Positions 42,955 to 51,211 of a stretch of DNA of 64,000 nucleotides are shown here, piece by piece. The DNA is from Sandaracinus sp. (GTDB taxonomy: Bacteria; Myxococcota_A; Polyangia; Polyangiales; Houyiibacteriaceae): positions 62,001-126,000 of the forward strand of contig JACKEH010000008.1 in NCBI GenBank assembly GCA_020633125.1, read 5' to 3'. Every line of letters starts with the position of its first letter. Positions within the stretch are counted from its first letter, which is position 1. The translations under genes and the position numbers were made by a program. Under the pieces are notes generated by a model. The model had not been told where the DNA came from. It searched no databases and saw only the letters and a program-made list of their open reading frames with translations.

Positions 42955-44241
42955 TCAACCCATGTCGCCGCCGAAGATCCGCTTCTCGAGGAGGTCGGCG
43001 TAGTCGGACACCTGGTAGACGAGCGCCGCGATGTCCGCGTCTCGCACACGCGCCAGCGGCAAGAAACCCTGCGTGACGATGCGCGGCATCTCCTTCTCAC
43101 CAGCGACCAAGTGGACGCGCGCGTAGCGGTTGCGGTCGATGCCGGCCAAGAGCATCGGCAGATCCACCACGTTGGAGAGCTCGCCGACGTCGCATTCGAC
43201 GCCGAGCAAGAGCTCACCCTCGCAATACGCTTCCATGCCGTCGAGCACGAAGATCTTCGCTTTGTGCCAGCGCTTGCGGCCCTGGGCTTCCTGGCCGAGT
43301 GGGACGTCCATCTCGACGCAATGCGCCGGATCGCGCGAGGGCGTGATGCGCGCGCTCAACATCGCCACGACCCCGTCCAGGCGGCTGCTGAGGTCCGCGC
43401 TGCGCCCGACGCCCGCCGCGGGCGCCAGCGGCGAATGACGCACCTCGACCTCGGCGGGAACCGGGGCGTCGCCGAGCAAGTAGCGACGAATGAGATCGTC
43501 GAGATCGTTCTCGGTGGCTTCGTCCGCAGTGAGGAAGTCGACTGCGCGATCGATGGTGACGGGACGCCCCCAACCCACCACGAGCGGACGTCCGCCGAGC
43601 GCCTTTCGCCACGTCCGCGAGGTCGCGCCGGTGTAGCAAGCCGCGAAGACCATCAGCTTCAGACCGGGATGCACGCTCGCCGGATCGACCTCGCTCGGCG
43701 CGACCTTTCCGCCGTCGCAGGTCTCGACCGCGCCGTCTTCGTGGCCGTGCGCGAGCCAGAACACGCCCGCCGGCGCCAAGCCCGGCGCGTCGGGCGCGTT
43801 GCCCTGGATGGCGCCGAGGAAGTCCTCCCGCACGGCTTCTTCGTCGACGACGACCGTGAAGCCCGCTTGGCGCAAGACCTCGACGTCGTCGTCGATGTGC
43901 TCGCGTGCCTTCGCGAAGAGCATCCGATCGTTGGGCGAGTGAATCTTCAACCCGAAGAGGAACGAGAAGACACGGCCGTCGCCGATGCCCGAGGCCAACG
44001 GCGGCAACACCCAACGCTTGTCGGGGTTGTCGGCCCGCCGTCCTTCCGACCATGCCTTGATCGGCTTCGCGCCGCCCCACCCTTCCGGCATCACGGGCGG
44101 TCCCTTCGGAGGTGAGGGCGGCTCGGGGGCCGGCACTGCAGCCGCCGGCGGAGCCGCTGGAGGTGTGGCCGGCGCTGCGGCCGGCGCGTCGAGGGCTCCG
44201 GGCGCGGGTGCGCCGTCGGGCTTCTTGCTCCACGTCGTCAT
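42955..44241 (-). CDS. Caspase/CHAT-like protein with YbjN-like C-terminus
   Basis: A 428-residue soluble protein. Residues 8-52 are an Ala/Pro-rich linker. Residues about 75-270 look like a clan-CD (caspase/CHAT) fold: a first strand VFSFLFGLKI, then GVFWLAHGHEDGAVE (His165/His167 after a hydrophobic strand) and LKLMVFAACYTGATSRTW (Cys202 after another), followed by the GGRPLVVGWGRPV segment. That is the His-then-Cys order of the dyad. Residues about 290-428 resemble the YbjN fold and end LEKRIFGGD, like the LEQEFAGGAD end of the neighbour at 44399. The peptidase activity is predicted, not proven. Confidence 0.65.
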   Translation of the reverse strand: MTTWSKKPDGAPAPGALDAPAAAPATPPAAPPAAAVPAPEPPSPPKGPPVMPEGWGGAKPIKAWSEGRRADNPDKRWVLPPLASGIGDGRVFSFLFGLKIHSPNDRMLFAKAREHIDDDVEVLRQAGFTVVVDEEAVREDFLGAIQGNAPDAPGLAPAGVFWLAHGHEDGAVETCDGGKVAPSEVDPASVHPGLKLMVFAACYTGATSRTWRKALGGRPLVVGWGRPVTIDRAVDFLTADEATENDLDDLIRRYLLGDAPVPAEVEVRHSPLAPAAGVGRSADLSSRLDGVVAMLSARITPSRDPAHCVEMDVPLGQEAQGRKRWHKAKIFVLDGMEAYCEGELLLGVECDVGELSNVVDLPMLLAGIDRNRYARVHLVAGEKEMPRIVTQGFLPLARVRDADIAALVYQVSDYADLLEKRIFGGDMG

Positions 44242-44339
44242 CGAATCCCTCCTGCTCGCGATCGGCTACGCCCGTCGCGCCCCAGTCTTCCTTGCCGAAT
44301 CGCACCCACGACTCCCGAGCGCAGACCACAAACACGCGA

Positions 44340-44361
44340 GCCCCTCGCGTAGACGAGGGGC
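44340..44361 (-). terminator. Hairpin between the YbjN-like and caspase-like genes
   Basis: A perfect 8-bp stem GCCCCTCG/CGAGGGGC with a 6-base loop, followed on the minus strand by TCGCGTGTTTGTGG. It lies 38 bases after the stop of the YbjN-like gene and could attenuate read-through. Confidence 0.55.
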
Positions 44362-44398
44362 CCGGGCGTTCCTGGCGCTCGCGCGCTCGGAACGAAGC

Positions 44399-44788
44399 TC
44401 AGAACTGGTCCGCCCCTCCGGCGAACTCTTGTTCGAGCTTGTCCGCCGTGCTGGCGACGACGTGCAGCGGGAGCTCGAACTCCTCGATGTCCATCGTGCC
44501 CATCTGCACGCTGTAGCGGACGATGTAGATTTCACCGTCGAGCGCGAGCGCACCGACGGCGAACTGGTAGTTCTTCCGTAGGGCGACCTCGGGTGACATC
44601 TGACTGAGCTTGCAGGCGGCGCTGGCGAAATCGCACCACTCGCGGTTCATGGCTTCGAACTTCGAGACGATCACCGCCTGCAGACGTCGGTTCTCGTACT
44701 CGAAGACGAGCTTGAAGCTGTTCTCACGGTCGTCCGCGAGCTTGTACTTCGAGCGTGCAAATTCCTGGACTTCGGCCCACGTCGGCAT
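44399..44788 (-). CDS. YbjN-like chaperone-fold protein
   Basis: A 129-residue protein of the YbjN/type III chaperone-like fold: N-terminal helix (WAEVQEFARSKYKL), a strand-rich middle (FKLVFEYENRRLQAVIVSKF, YQFAVGALALDGEIYIVRYS) and a C-terminal helix LPLHVVASTADKLEQEF. YbjN-type proteins bind partner proteins; the same domain seems to be appended to the caspase-like protein downstream. The gap to that gene is 157 bases with a hairpin. Confidence 0.7.
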   Translation of the reverse strand: MPTWAEVQEFARSKYKLADDRENSFKLVFEYENRRLQAVIVSKFEAMNREWCDFASAACKLSQMSPEVALRKNYQFAVGALALDGEIYIVRYSVQMGTMDIEEFELPLHVVASTADKLEQEFAGGADQF

Positions 44789-44970
44789 GTGCTTGACCCC
44801 CTTGATCGGTTCGGGAGCCTGGAGGCTATCAACAGCGAGCCACCGGCTTCAATAGTGCTCGTCACGTGGGCGAACGACGCTCGAAAGACGTTCCCGTTCC
44901 CGGACGACGGCGAGGAGAAACGCCACGCAGCGCGCCCCGACGGCGACAGGTCGACCCGACGAAGCCTCGC

Positions 44971-46613
44971 TCAATACCGCGTGGGCTCGGTGAAGGTCGT
45001 GTCCTCCACCAGGTACTGCACACGGCGTCCGTCGCGGTTGAGCACACAATCGCCGCTCGCGAGAAGGCGACGAAGCGCGAGCTGCGCGGTGCGCACGCTC
45101 ACGTCCAGCTCCTGCGCGGCTTGGCGCGTGGTGATGCCACCGTGGCGAGCGATCACACGAAGCAGGCGATCTTCGACGTGCTCCACGCAGCGAGGATCGG
45201 GGAGCACCAGGCCGCCGTGCGGCTCGAGGCGAAGCCGGCCCGCGTGCCGATGCACCGTCGCGGCCTCCTCGACGCGCGCCCGCATGCGGTGGACGAGCAC
45301 GTCGAGAATGCCCGCGTGCAGCGCGGAGACGAACTCGAACTCGTACGCCTTCTCGAAGAGTGTCGCGTCCGAGAGGCCCTCTTCGCCCGCGAGCGCCAAC
45401 GCGGCGATCGCGGTGTCCACGCGGCCTCGGCGAAGACGCGTGCGCTCGAGCCGCACGAGCGAGGGATCGTCGCCGAGCAAGGGCACCGCCACACGGAGGA
45501 TGCGGCGCGGCACGGCCCCGGGTCGGCACACCACGCTCGCGATCGTCGAGTCCGCGGGGCCGTCCGGTGGACCGACGATCCCGTGCAGACCTGCGGGCGT
45601 CTCGTCCACGTCACCGCGCGCCCACGCCTGCACGTTGGCGGGCAACGCCTCGAGCGCGACGTCTGGATCGAGCGCCGCCGCCAACGCCGCGGCTTCCGTG
45701 GCCATGTCGGCGAACCCGCCCACCTCGACGAGCACGACGTCCCGGGCGCCGTCCGCAGCCGCCCGATCGCCCGAGTGGGCGCCGGCCAACCAGCGCAGCA
45801 GCCCACGGGCGGCGCGCGTCGAGGGACGGTCCGGCGCATCCGCCAAGCCGAGATCCACGTCCGGACCGCGCTCGGCGGCCGGGCGCCAACCCGCGAGCGA
45901 TCGCTCCCAACGCAGCCAGCCTTGCCAGACCGGCGGCGCCAGCGGGCCGATCGACGCGAGGATACGCGTGGCGAGGTGCGGACGGCCGCCGCGACGGCGA
46001 ACCCGCGCGAGCACCAAGCTCGCCAGAATGCGTTCGGCGCGAAGCCCTTCGGTGCGCGCCATGCGCGAGGCGCGACGCGCCATGCCGGTGGCCGCCTCGA
46101 CGTCGCCGAGGGTCAGTGACGCCATCGCGCGGAGCAGCGTCGCGTCGATCACGAGCGACGCGTCTTGGGCCTGCGCGCCCTCGGCGTAGAGCGCCTTGCC
46201 CTCCGCCTCGAGCCCCGTGACGTCGCCGCGCAGCAAGCGCCCCCACGACTCGGCGCGGCGAAGCGTCCGCTCGGCCGCGACGTCGTCCTTCGCGAGCTCG
46301 GCGTGAATCGCACGAAGGGCCACGAGGGCGGGCTCGTCCCAGGTCACCAGCGCCGCGCGCTCGGCGTGCGCACACGCGAGTGCTGCCGCAGCCCGAGCGG
46401 GCGCGACCTCCGATCGGAAGCGCGCGATCTCGTCCGGCGTCGGCACCGCGGAGCCTGGCTCCACCAGGGCGCGAGCCGCTCGATCGCGATCGTCCACGCC
46501 GCGGCGAGCGGTCCTTCCGCCGCTTTGAGCGAAGCCCACGGGCTCTCCAGGCCGCGGAACGCGCCTCGACAAACTGCCTCGTGTAGCTCTCGTCCCGTGG
46601 TCTCGACGTCCAT
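44971..46613 (-). pseudogene. TPR-like/winged-helix regulator (one frameshift)
   Basis: Reading frame MDVETTGRELHEAVCRG to IAIERL breaks near 46480; the rest continues as ARALVEPGSAVPTPDEIARF to the stop. Adding one base makes 548 codons. The product has a long helical, TPR-like region (residues about 60-330: LRAIHAELAKDDVAAERTLR, MASLTLGDVEAATGMARR) and a C-terminal winged helix (LLRVIARHGGITTRQAAQEL, VSVRTAQLALRRLLASGD), so it is probably a DNA-binding regulator. It is divergent from the Ser/Thr kinase, 41 bases apart, as often seen in myxobacterial kinase loci. Confidence 0.75.
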
Positions 46614-46654
46614 GGCCCTCACCGGGTGCGCGCGTAGAGGGTACAGTATCGCCG

Positions 46655-48267
46655 ATGGCGCAGAGTCGTGGATATCGACACTTGCTCGAGCTGGCCAGCG
46701 GAGGGGTCGGCACGGTGCATGTCGCGATCCGTCGGGACGACCCGGAGCGAACGTTGGTCGCGGTCAAACGGCTGCACGCGAACCTTCGCGACGACCCCCG
46801 CGCCCGCCGCACGCTGACGGCGGAGGCCGAGCTCGCGGGCGGCGTCAAACATCCGAACGTCCTGCGGGTGCTCGAGACCGGCGAGGACTCCGACGGCCCC
46901 TACCTCGCGATGGAGTACGTCGAAGGCTGCTCGCTCGCGCAGCTCGTGGCGCACGTCCGCGCCGCCGACGAAGAGGTGCCGCTGCAGATCGCCGTCGACA
47001 TCGCGCGGCAGATGGCGCTCGGCCTCCACGCGATTCACGAGCAGGTGGGTGGCTTGATGGTCGTGCACCGGGACGTGTCGCCGCAGAACGTGCTCATCGG
47101 CTACGAGGGCACCGTTCGGGTGGCGGACTTCGGCATCGCCAAACCGCTCAACCCGCTCGAGGACGTCACGAGCGACACCTCGACCGGGCTGCTCAAGGGC
47201 AAGGTCGGGTACATGGCGCCGGAGCAGCTTCGCTTCGAGACGCCAGACCGTCGCGCGGATCTCTTCGCGCTCGGCGTGGTGCTCTGGGAGCTGCTCGCGG
47301 GTCGCCGGCTCTACCACGGCCACGACGGTACCGAGGGTGCGCGACGCATCCTTCACGAACCGCCGCCCGACATCGGCGACGAACGTGAGGACGCGCCGCC
47401 CGAGATCGTGCAAGTGCTCTTCGAGCTGCTCGCGAAGAGCCGCCGCGCGCCCGCCGACCGCCGCGGTGGTCGCCGACCGACTGCGGGTGTGCGGCGAGCT
47501 CTTGGCCGCCGAAGAGGGCCCGGTGCACGTCGGTGACTACACGGGCTCGTTCTTCGAGCGCGAGCGAGGCCAACGACGCGCGACGATCGCGCGCGCGCTC
47601 GAGCGTTCGCAGGCGCTCGATCTCGGCGCGCGAGTTCGGCGACGCGGCGCCCGAGCCGAAGCGCCGCGATTGGCACGTCAAAGGCGCCGCGATCAAAGCG
47701 AGCCTCGAGTACCTGCAAGCCGCGTACGGCGCGGAGGGTCTAGAAGGTGCTGCGCGAGTGTCCGGCGCAGGTTCAGGCGGCGCTCGGCAGCGCGGTATTG
47801 CTCTCGAGCTGGTACGAGGGCGACGTCATGGTCGAGCTGACGGAGGTCGCGCAGCGTCTCTTCGGCGCGACGACCGCACGCATTTGGCCATCCGCATCGG
47901 CGCCGCGAGCGCGGACTTCGCGTTCGGCGACGGCGGCCCGTACGAGGTCTTCCGCCGCCAAGGGATTCGCGAGGGCGTGCGACCGCTCTTGCTCGCGTCG
48001 GCCGAGATCTACCGCCTCTACTACGACGTCGGCAGCTGGTCGGTCGAAGAGGTCACCGACACCGCGAGCGTGATCCGGATCACCGAGGGCGCCGTGTTCC
48101 CGCAGGCCATCGCGGATCGCATCCAGGGCTACCTCAAGCGCACGCTGGAGCTCATCGGCTGCGAGGACGTCGTGGTCACCACGCTCGTCGACGGAGACGA
48201 CCTGCTCTACTCGTCGCGTTGGCGGGATCCGGTCGGCGGCTCCGGCGAATCTCGCGCCCGCCGATGA
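46655..48267 (+). pseudogene. Ser/Thr protein kinase with DUF2378-like C-terminus (frameshifted)
   Basis: The kinase part is complete: Gly-loop LASGGVGTVHVA, Lys in VAVKRL, VVHRDVSPQNVLI, ADFGIAKP and GYMAPEQLR (residues about 10-270). The frame then breaks at about 47455, 47625, 47743 and 47875. Restoring CG at the first three and one G at the last gives one ORF of exactly 540 codons. The tail (EFGDAAPEPKRRDWHVKG, LLSSWYEGDVMVELTEVAQR, AEIYRLYYDVGSWSVEEV, TLELIGCEDVVV) resembles the DUF2378/TIGR02265 family of myxobacteria. No start codon precedes the tail, which supports a fusion. Probably cytosolic signalling; the frameshifts are most likely sequence errors. Confidence 0.8.
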
Positions 48268-48365
48268 TGACGCCGTCCAGCGGGTTCACGCGCAAGAGCT
48301 GAGCAGGCTGTCGCGCGCGGGCCGTTCGCCGTCTCGAGCCAAGCGCGTTCGTCAGCTCGTCGCGC

Positions 48366-49694
48366 TCAGCGCAGGCCGTGGCGACGCAGGATGCGATGCA
48401 GGTACGGACGCGCCAGCCCCGCCGCGCGGCTGCCGCGGAGACGTTGCCGTCGTGAAGCTCGAGCAGCGCTGCCGCGTAGTCGCGCTCGAAACGCGCGAGC
48501 GCGTCGGTTCGGGCGTCGGCGTAGGAAGCCGCGCGTCGACCCGCGCGGAATCGGCCGAGGGCGCCTCGGCCTGCGCGAAGGGCTGCACGTCGCCGAGCAC
48601 CACGCAGCGCTCGAGGTAGTGCGAAGCTCGCGCACGTTCCCGGGCCAGCGGCTCCGGCTCAGCGCCGCGAGCAGCTCGGGCGTGAGCACCGTCGCGAGCT
48701 CCACGTCGCCGAGGCCCATGCGCCGCAACAACACGTCCGCGAGCATCGGAAGGTCTTCGAGGCGCTCCCGCAGCGGCGGGATTCGCGCGTGCACGACGGC
48801 GAGGCGGTAGAAGAGGTCCTCGCGAAAACGCCCTGCCGTGACCTCTTCGCGAAGGTCGCGGTGCGTCGCGGCGACCAGACGCACGTCCACGCCGATCGTA
48901 CGCGTGCTGCCGAGGCGTCGAACCTCGCGTTGCTCGAGCACCCGCACAGCGCGGGCTGCATGTCGGGCCGAAGCTCCCGAGCTCGTCGAGGAAGAGCGTG
49001 CCGCCGTGCGCTTCTTCGAAGAGCCCGGACTTGCTCTTGTTCGCGCCGGTGAACGCGCCGCGCTCGTAGCCGAAGAGCTCGGCTTCGAGCAGGTTCGGAG
49101 GCAAGGCGCTGCAGTCGAGCACCACGAAGGGCCTTCGCGTCGAAGGCTCGCGTCGTGAATCGACTGCGCGGCTTCTTCCTTGCCGGTGCCGGTCTCGCCT
49201 TCGAGCAGGATGGTCGAGTCGGTCGGCGCGGCGAGCTCGAGGACGGCGAAGAGGCACGCATCGAAGGCGACGCGCCGTAGAGGAGCCGAACCCTTCGCTC
49301 TCGCTCAACGGGATGCGGTTCTTGCCGCCGAGCAGCTCGAAACGCAGCAGCGTCTTGCCGACGCGCAAGGTCGCGCCGTGCTCCACCCACGCGGAGTCGA
49401 CGCGCACGCCGTCCACGAGCGTGCCGTTGCGGCTCCGAGATCGCGCACTTGCACGCCGCGCGAGTGCACCCGCAGCTCGCAGTGGAAACGCGACACGCGC
49501 GCGTCCTCGAGGCGCACGTCGTTGCCGGGGTGCACGCCGACGCCGATGCGTTCGCCGGTCGACTCGAAGCGTGTCCCCGCGTCGGGTCCGCTGGCGACCA
49601 CGAGCGCGAAACGTGGCACGTCGAAGGTACCAGGCGTCGCGACGAAGGTGTCTTCGCGCGTCTTGAAGTCGGGGTCGTTCCAGCTCGAGCTCAA
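48366..49694 (-). pseudogene. FHA-domain sigma-54-dependent activator (frameshifted)
   Basis: Several consecutive minus frames make one NtrC-type activator. N-terminal FHA domain: RFALVVASGPDAG, GVHPGNDVRLEDARVSRFHC, then NGTLVDGVRV. AAA+ domain: Walker A EGETGTGKEEAA, GYERGAFTGANKSK (the sigma-54-contacting GAFTGA loop), Walker B GGTLFLDELGS and DVRLVAATHRDLREEV, SRWPGNVRELR. A C-terminal Fis-like HTH (GLARPYLHRILRRHGLR) completes it. At least four frame changes lie between 48.4 and 49.45 kb. It is in a kinase-rich setting, where FHA-type activators usually read phospho-Thr signals. Confidence 0.8.
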
Positions 49695-49785
49695 GGGAGC
49701 GCGAGCCTATCACGCACCGGCGTGCATCGGACGCACCGCTCCTTTGCATGCGCGGAGGACGTTCACCCCCGCACGGCCGGGGCGG

Positions 49786-50556
49786 CTAGAGCGAGACGAA
49801 GAGCTGCGTCAGGAGCGCGTCCGCGAGCAGGATGGTGATCGACACCACCACGACCGCCCGCGTCGTCGAGCGGCCGACGCCTTCGGTGCCGCCGCGGGTG
49901 CTCATGCCGAAGTGGCATCCGAGGATCGAGATGAGAAAGCCGAAGACGGGCGTCTTCGAGAGGCCGCTGACGTAGTCCTGCATCGTCACGCCGTCGAGCG
50001 CGGCGGCGACGAACTGCGGAGGCGAGATGCCGTAGCTGTTCGAGGCGATGAAACACGACGCCGACAAGCCGAGCAGCAGCGCGATCATCGCGATGAGCGG
50101 CATGATGATCACGCTGGCCATCACGCGTGGCACCACCAGCTTTCGAATCGGGTCGGCGCCGAGCGCGCGAATCGCGTCGATCTGCTCGGTCACGGACATG
50201 GAACCGAGCTCGGCCGCCATGCCCGCCGCGATGCGGCTGCCGACGACCAACGACGTCAGCGCGGGCGCGAGCTCGCGGGCCTCGCTGATCGCGATGACCT
50301 TTCCGAGCGCTTCTTTCGCGCCGTACTTCTCCATGAAGAAGCCGAACTGAATCGACATGACCATGCCGACGAAGATCGCGGTCGCGCCGGCGATGGCCAT
50401 GCTGCGCACGCCGAGCTGCTCGACCTGGTAGACGAAGGTGCGGGCCTCGAAGCGTGTCGTGAAGAGCACGCGGAAGAAGCGCCCTCCGAGCGTCGCCACT
50501 TGGCCGATCTGCTCGATCCAGCCACGAAACCCGAGTCGTTCGGAAGTGCCGCTCAT
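49786..50556 (-). CDS. mlaE: MlaE-family ABC transporter permease
   Basis: A 256-residue membrane protein with the MlaE signature: the N-terminal amphipathic part, AGATAIFVGMVMSIQFGFFM, EARELAPALTSLVVGSRIAA, the MSVTEQIDAIRALGADPIRK loop and later membrane helices to the end. MlaE is the permease of the lipid-transport system that works with an ATPase (MlaF) and an MCE protein (MlaD); neither is next to it here. It overlaps the preceding lipoprotein gene by four bases (ATGA), so the two are translationally coupled. The frame is intact inside an error-rich region. Confidence 0.9.
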   Translation of the reverse strand: MSGTSERLGFRGWIEQIGQVATLGGRFFRVLFTTRFEARTFVYQVEQLGVRSMAIAGATAIFVGMVMSIQFGFFMEKYGAKEALGKVIAISEARELAPALTSLVVGSRIAAGMAAELGSMSVTEQIDAIRALGADPIRKLVVPRVMASVIIMPLIAMIALLLGLSASCFIASNSYGISPPQFVAAALDGVTMQDYVSGLSKTPVFGFLISILGCHFGMSTRGGTEGVGRSTTRAVVVVSITILLADALLTQLFVSL

Positions 50557-51044
50557 CGGGTCTCGAAGCTCTGCAAGACGGTCTCGTAGCTGGCGCGCGC
50601 CTGGGCGAAACGTTCGCCAGGCGGAGCGACCAGCGCGAAGTCGTAGACGCAGCCGTTCTTCTTCACGACGTGCAGCAAGAGCTCTCGGGGCACCCCGTCG
50701 AGCTTGGCGACGACGTGCGTTCGGAGCGCCTCGCGACCGTCGACCGGCACCAAGTTCTGCTCGACGATCTCACGCTCGGTGAATCCGACCAGCAGGTGGT
50801 TGGTCAGCGCGACGAGGGGAATGTCGAGGGAAGGATCGCAATCGCCGTTGACCTGCAGCACGGCACCGGCGTCGTCGTGGGCCCACGCGAGATCGTTGGT
50901 GCGCGCGACGGAGATGGCGCGCCACCCGTCCGGCGGGCGCACGGCGAAGTGGACGGGGCCGTCACGAAACTCCCCGCCCTCGTAGCGAGCTCCCCCACCA
51001 CAGGCGAGCATCGAAACGGCCACGAGGCAGAGGGTCCAGCGCAT
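50553..51044 (-). CDS. Lipoprotein coupled to mlaE
   Basis: A 163-residue lipoprotein: MRWTLCLVAVSMLAC (lipobox MLAC). The mature domain (GPVHFAVRPPDGWRAISVAR, VPRELLLHVVKKNGCVYDFA, ASYETVLQSFETR) has the look of the PsbP/photosystem-like or MOG1-like alpha/beta sandwich common in small lipoproteins; that fold is inferred. Located immediately upstream of mlaE with overlap, it could help deliver or receive lipid, but no direct evidence exists. Confidence 0.75.
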   Translation of the reverse strand: MRWTLCLVAVSMLACGGGARYEGGEFRDGPVHFAVRPPDGWRAISVARTNDLAWAHDDAGAVLQVNGDCDPSLDIPLVALTNHLLVGFTEREIVEQNLVPVDGREALRTHVVAKLDGVPRELLLHVVKKNGCVYDFALVAPPGERFAQARASYETVLQSFETR

Positions 51045-51211
51045 GCGGTCGCGAGGTTAGCAGCCAGGGCCGCCAATCCAAGCGGCGTCGGACGCGGGTG
51101 CGCGAGGCACCGTGTCAGGCCGCCGCCGTCGGGGGCACGAGCCCCGTCGACGGTCCGATCCATGGCGACAGGGACCGATGGCGCAGAGTATCCTCGTCTC
51201 CGTGACGGCCT

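Noticed and set aside
44340..44361. Considered evidence that the YbjN-like and caspase-like genes are separate transcription units
   Set aside because: The stem is short and has no T-run, so partial read-through is likely; it does not settle the question of an operon.
46655..48267. Programmed ribosomal frameshifting in the kinase and neighbouring genes
   Set aside because: There are too many sites without slippery sequences or downstream structures, with frame changes in both directions; random base loss is simpler.
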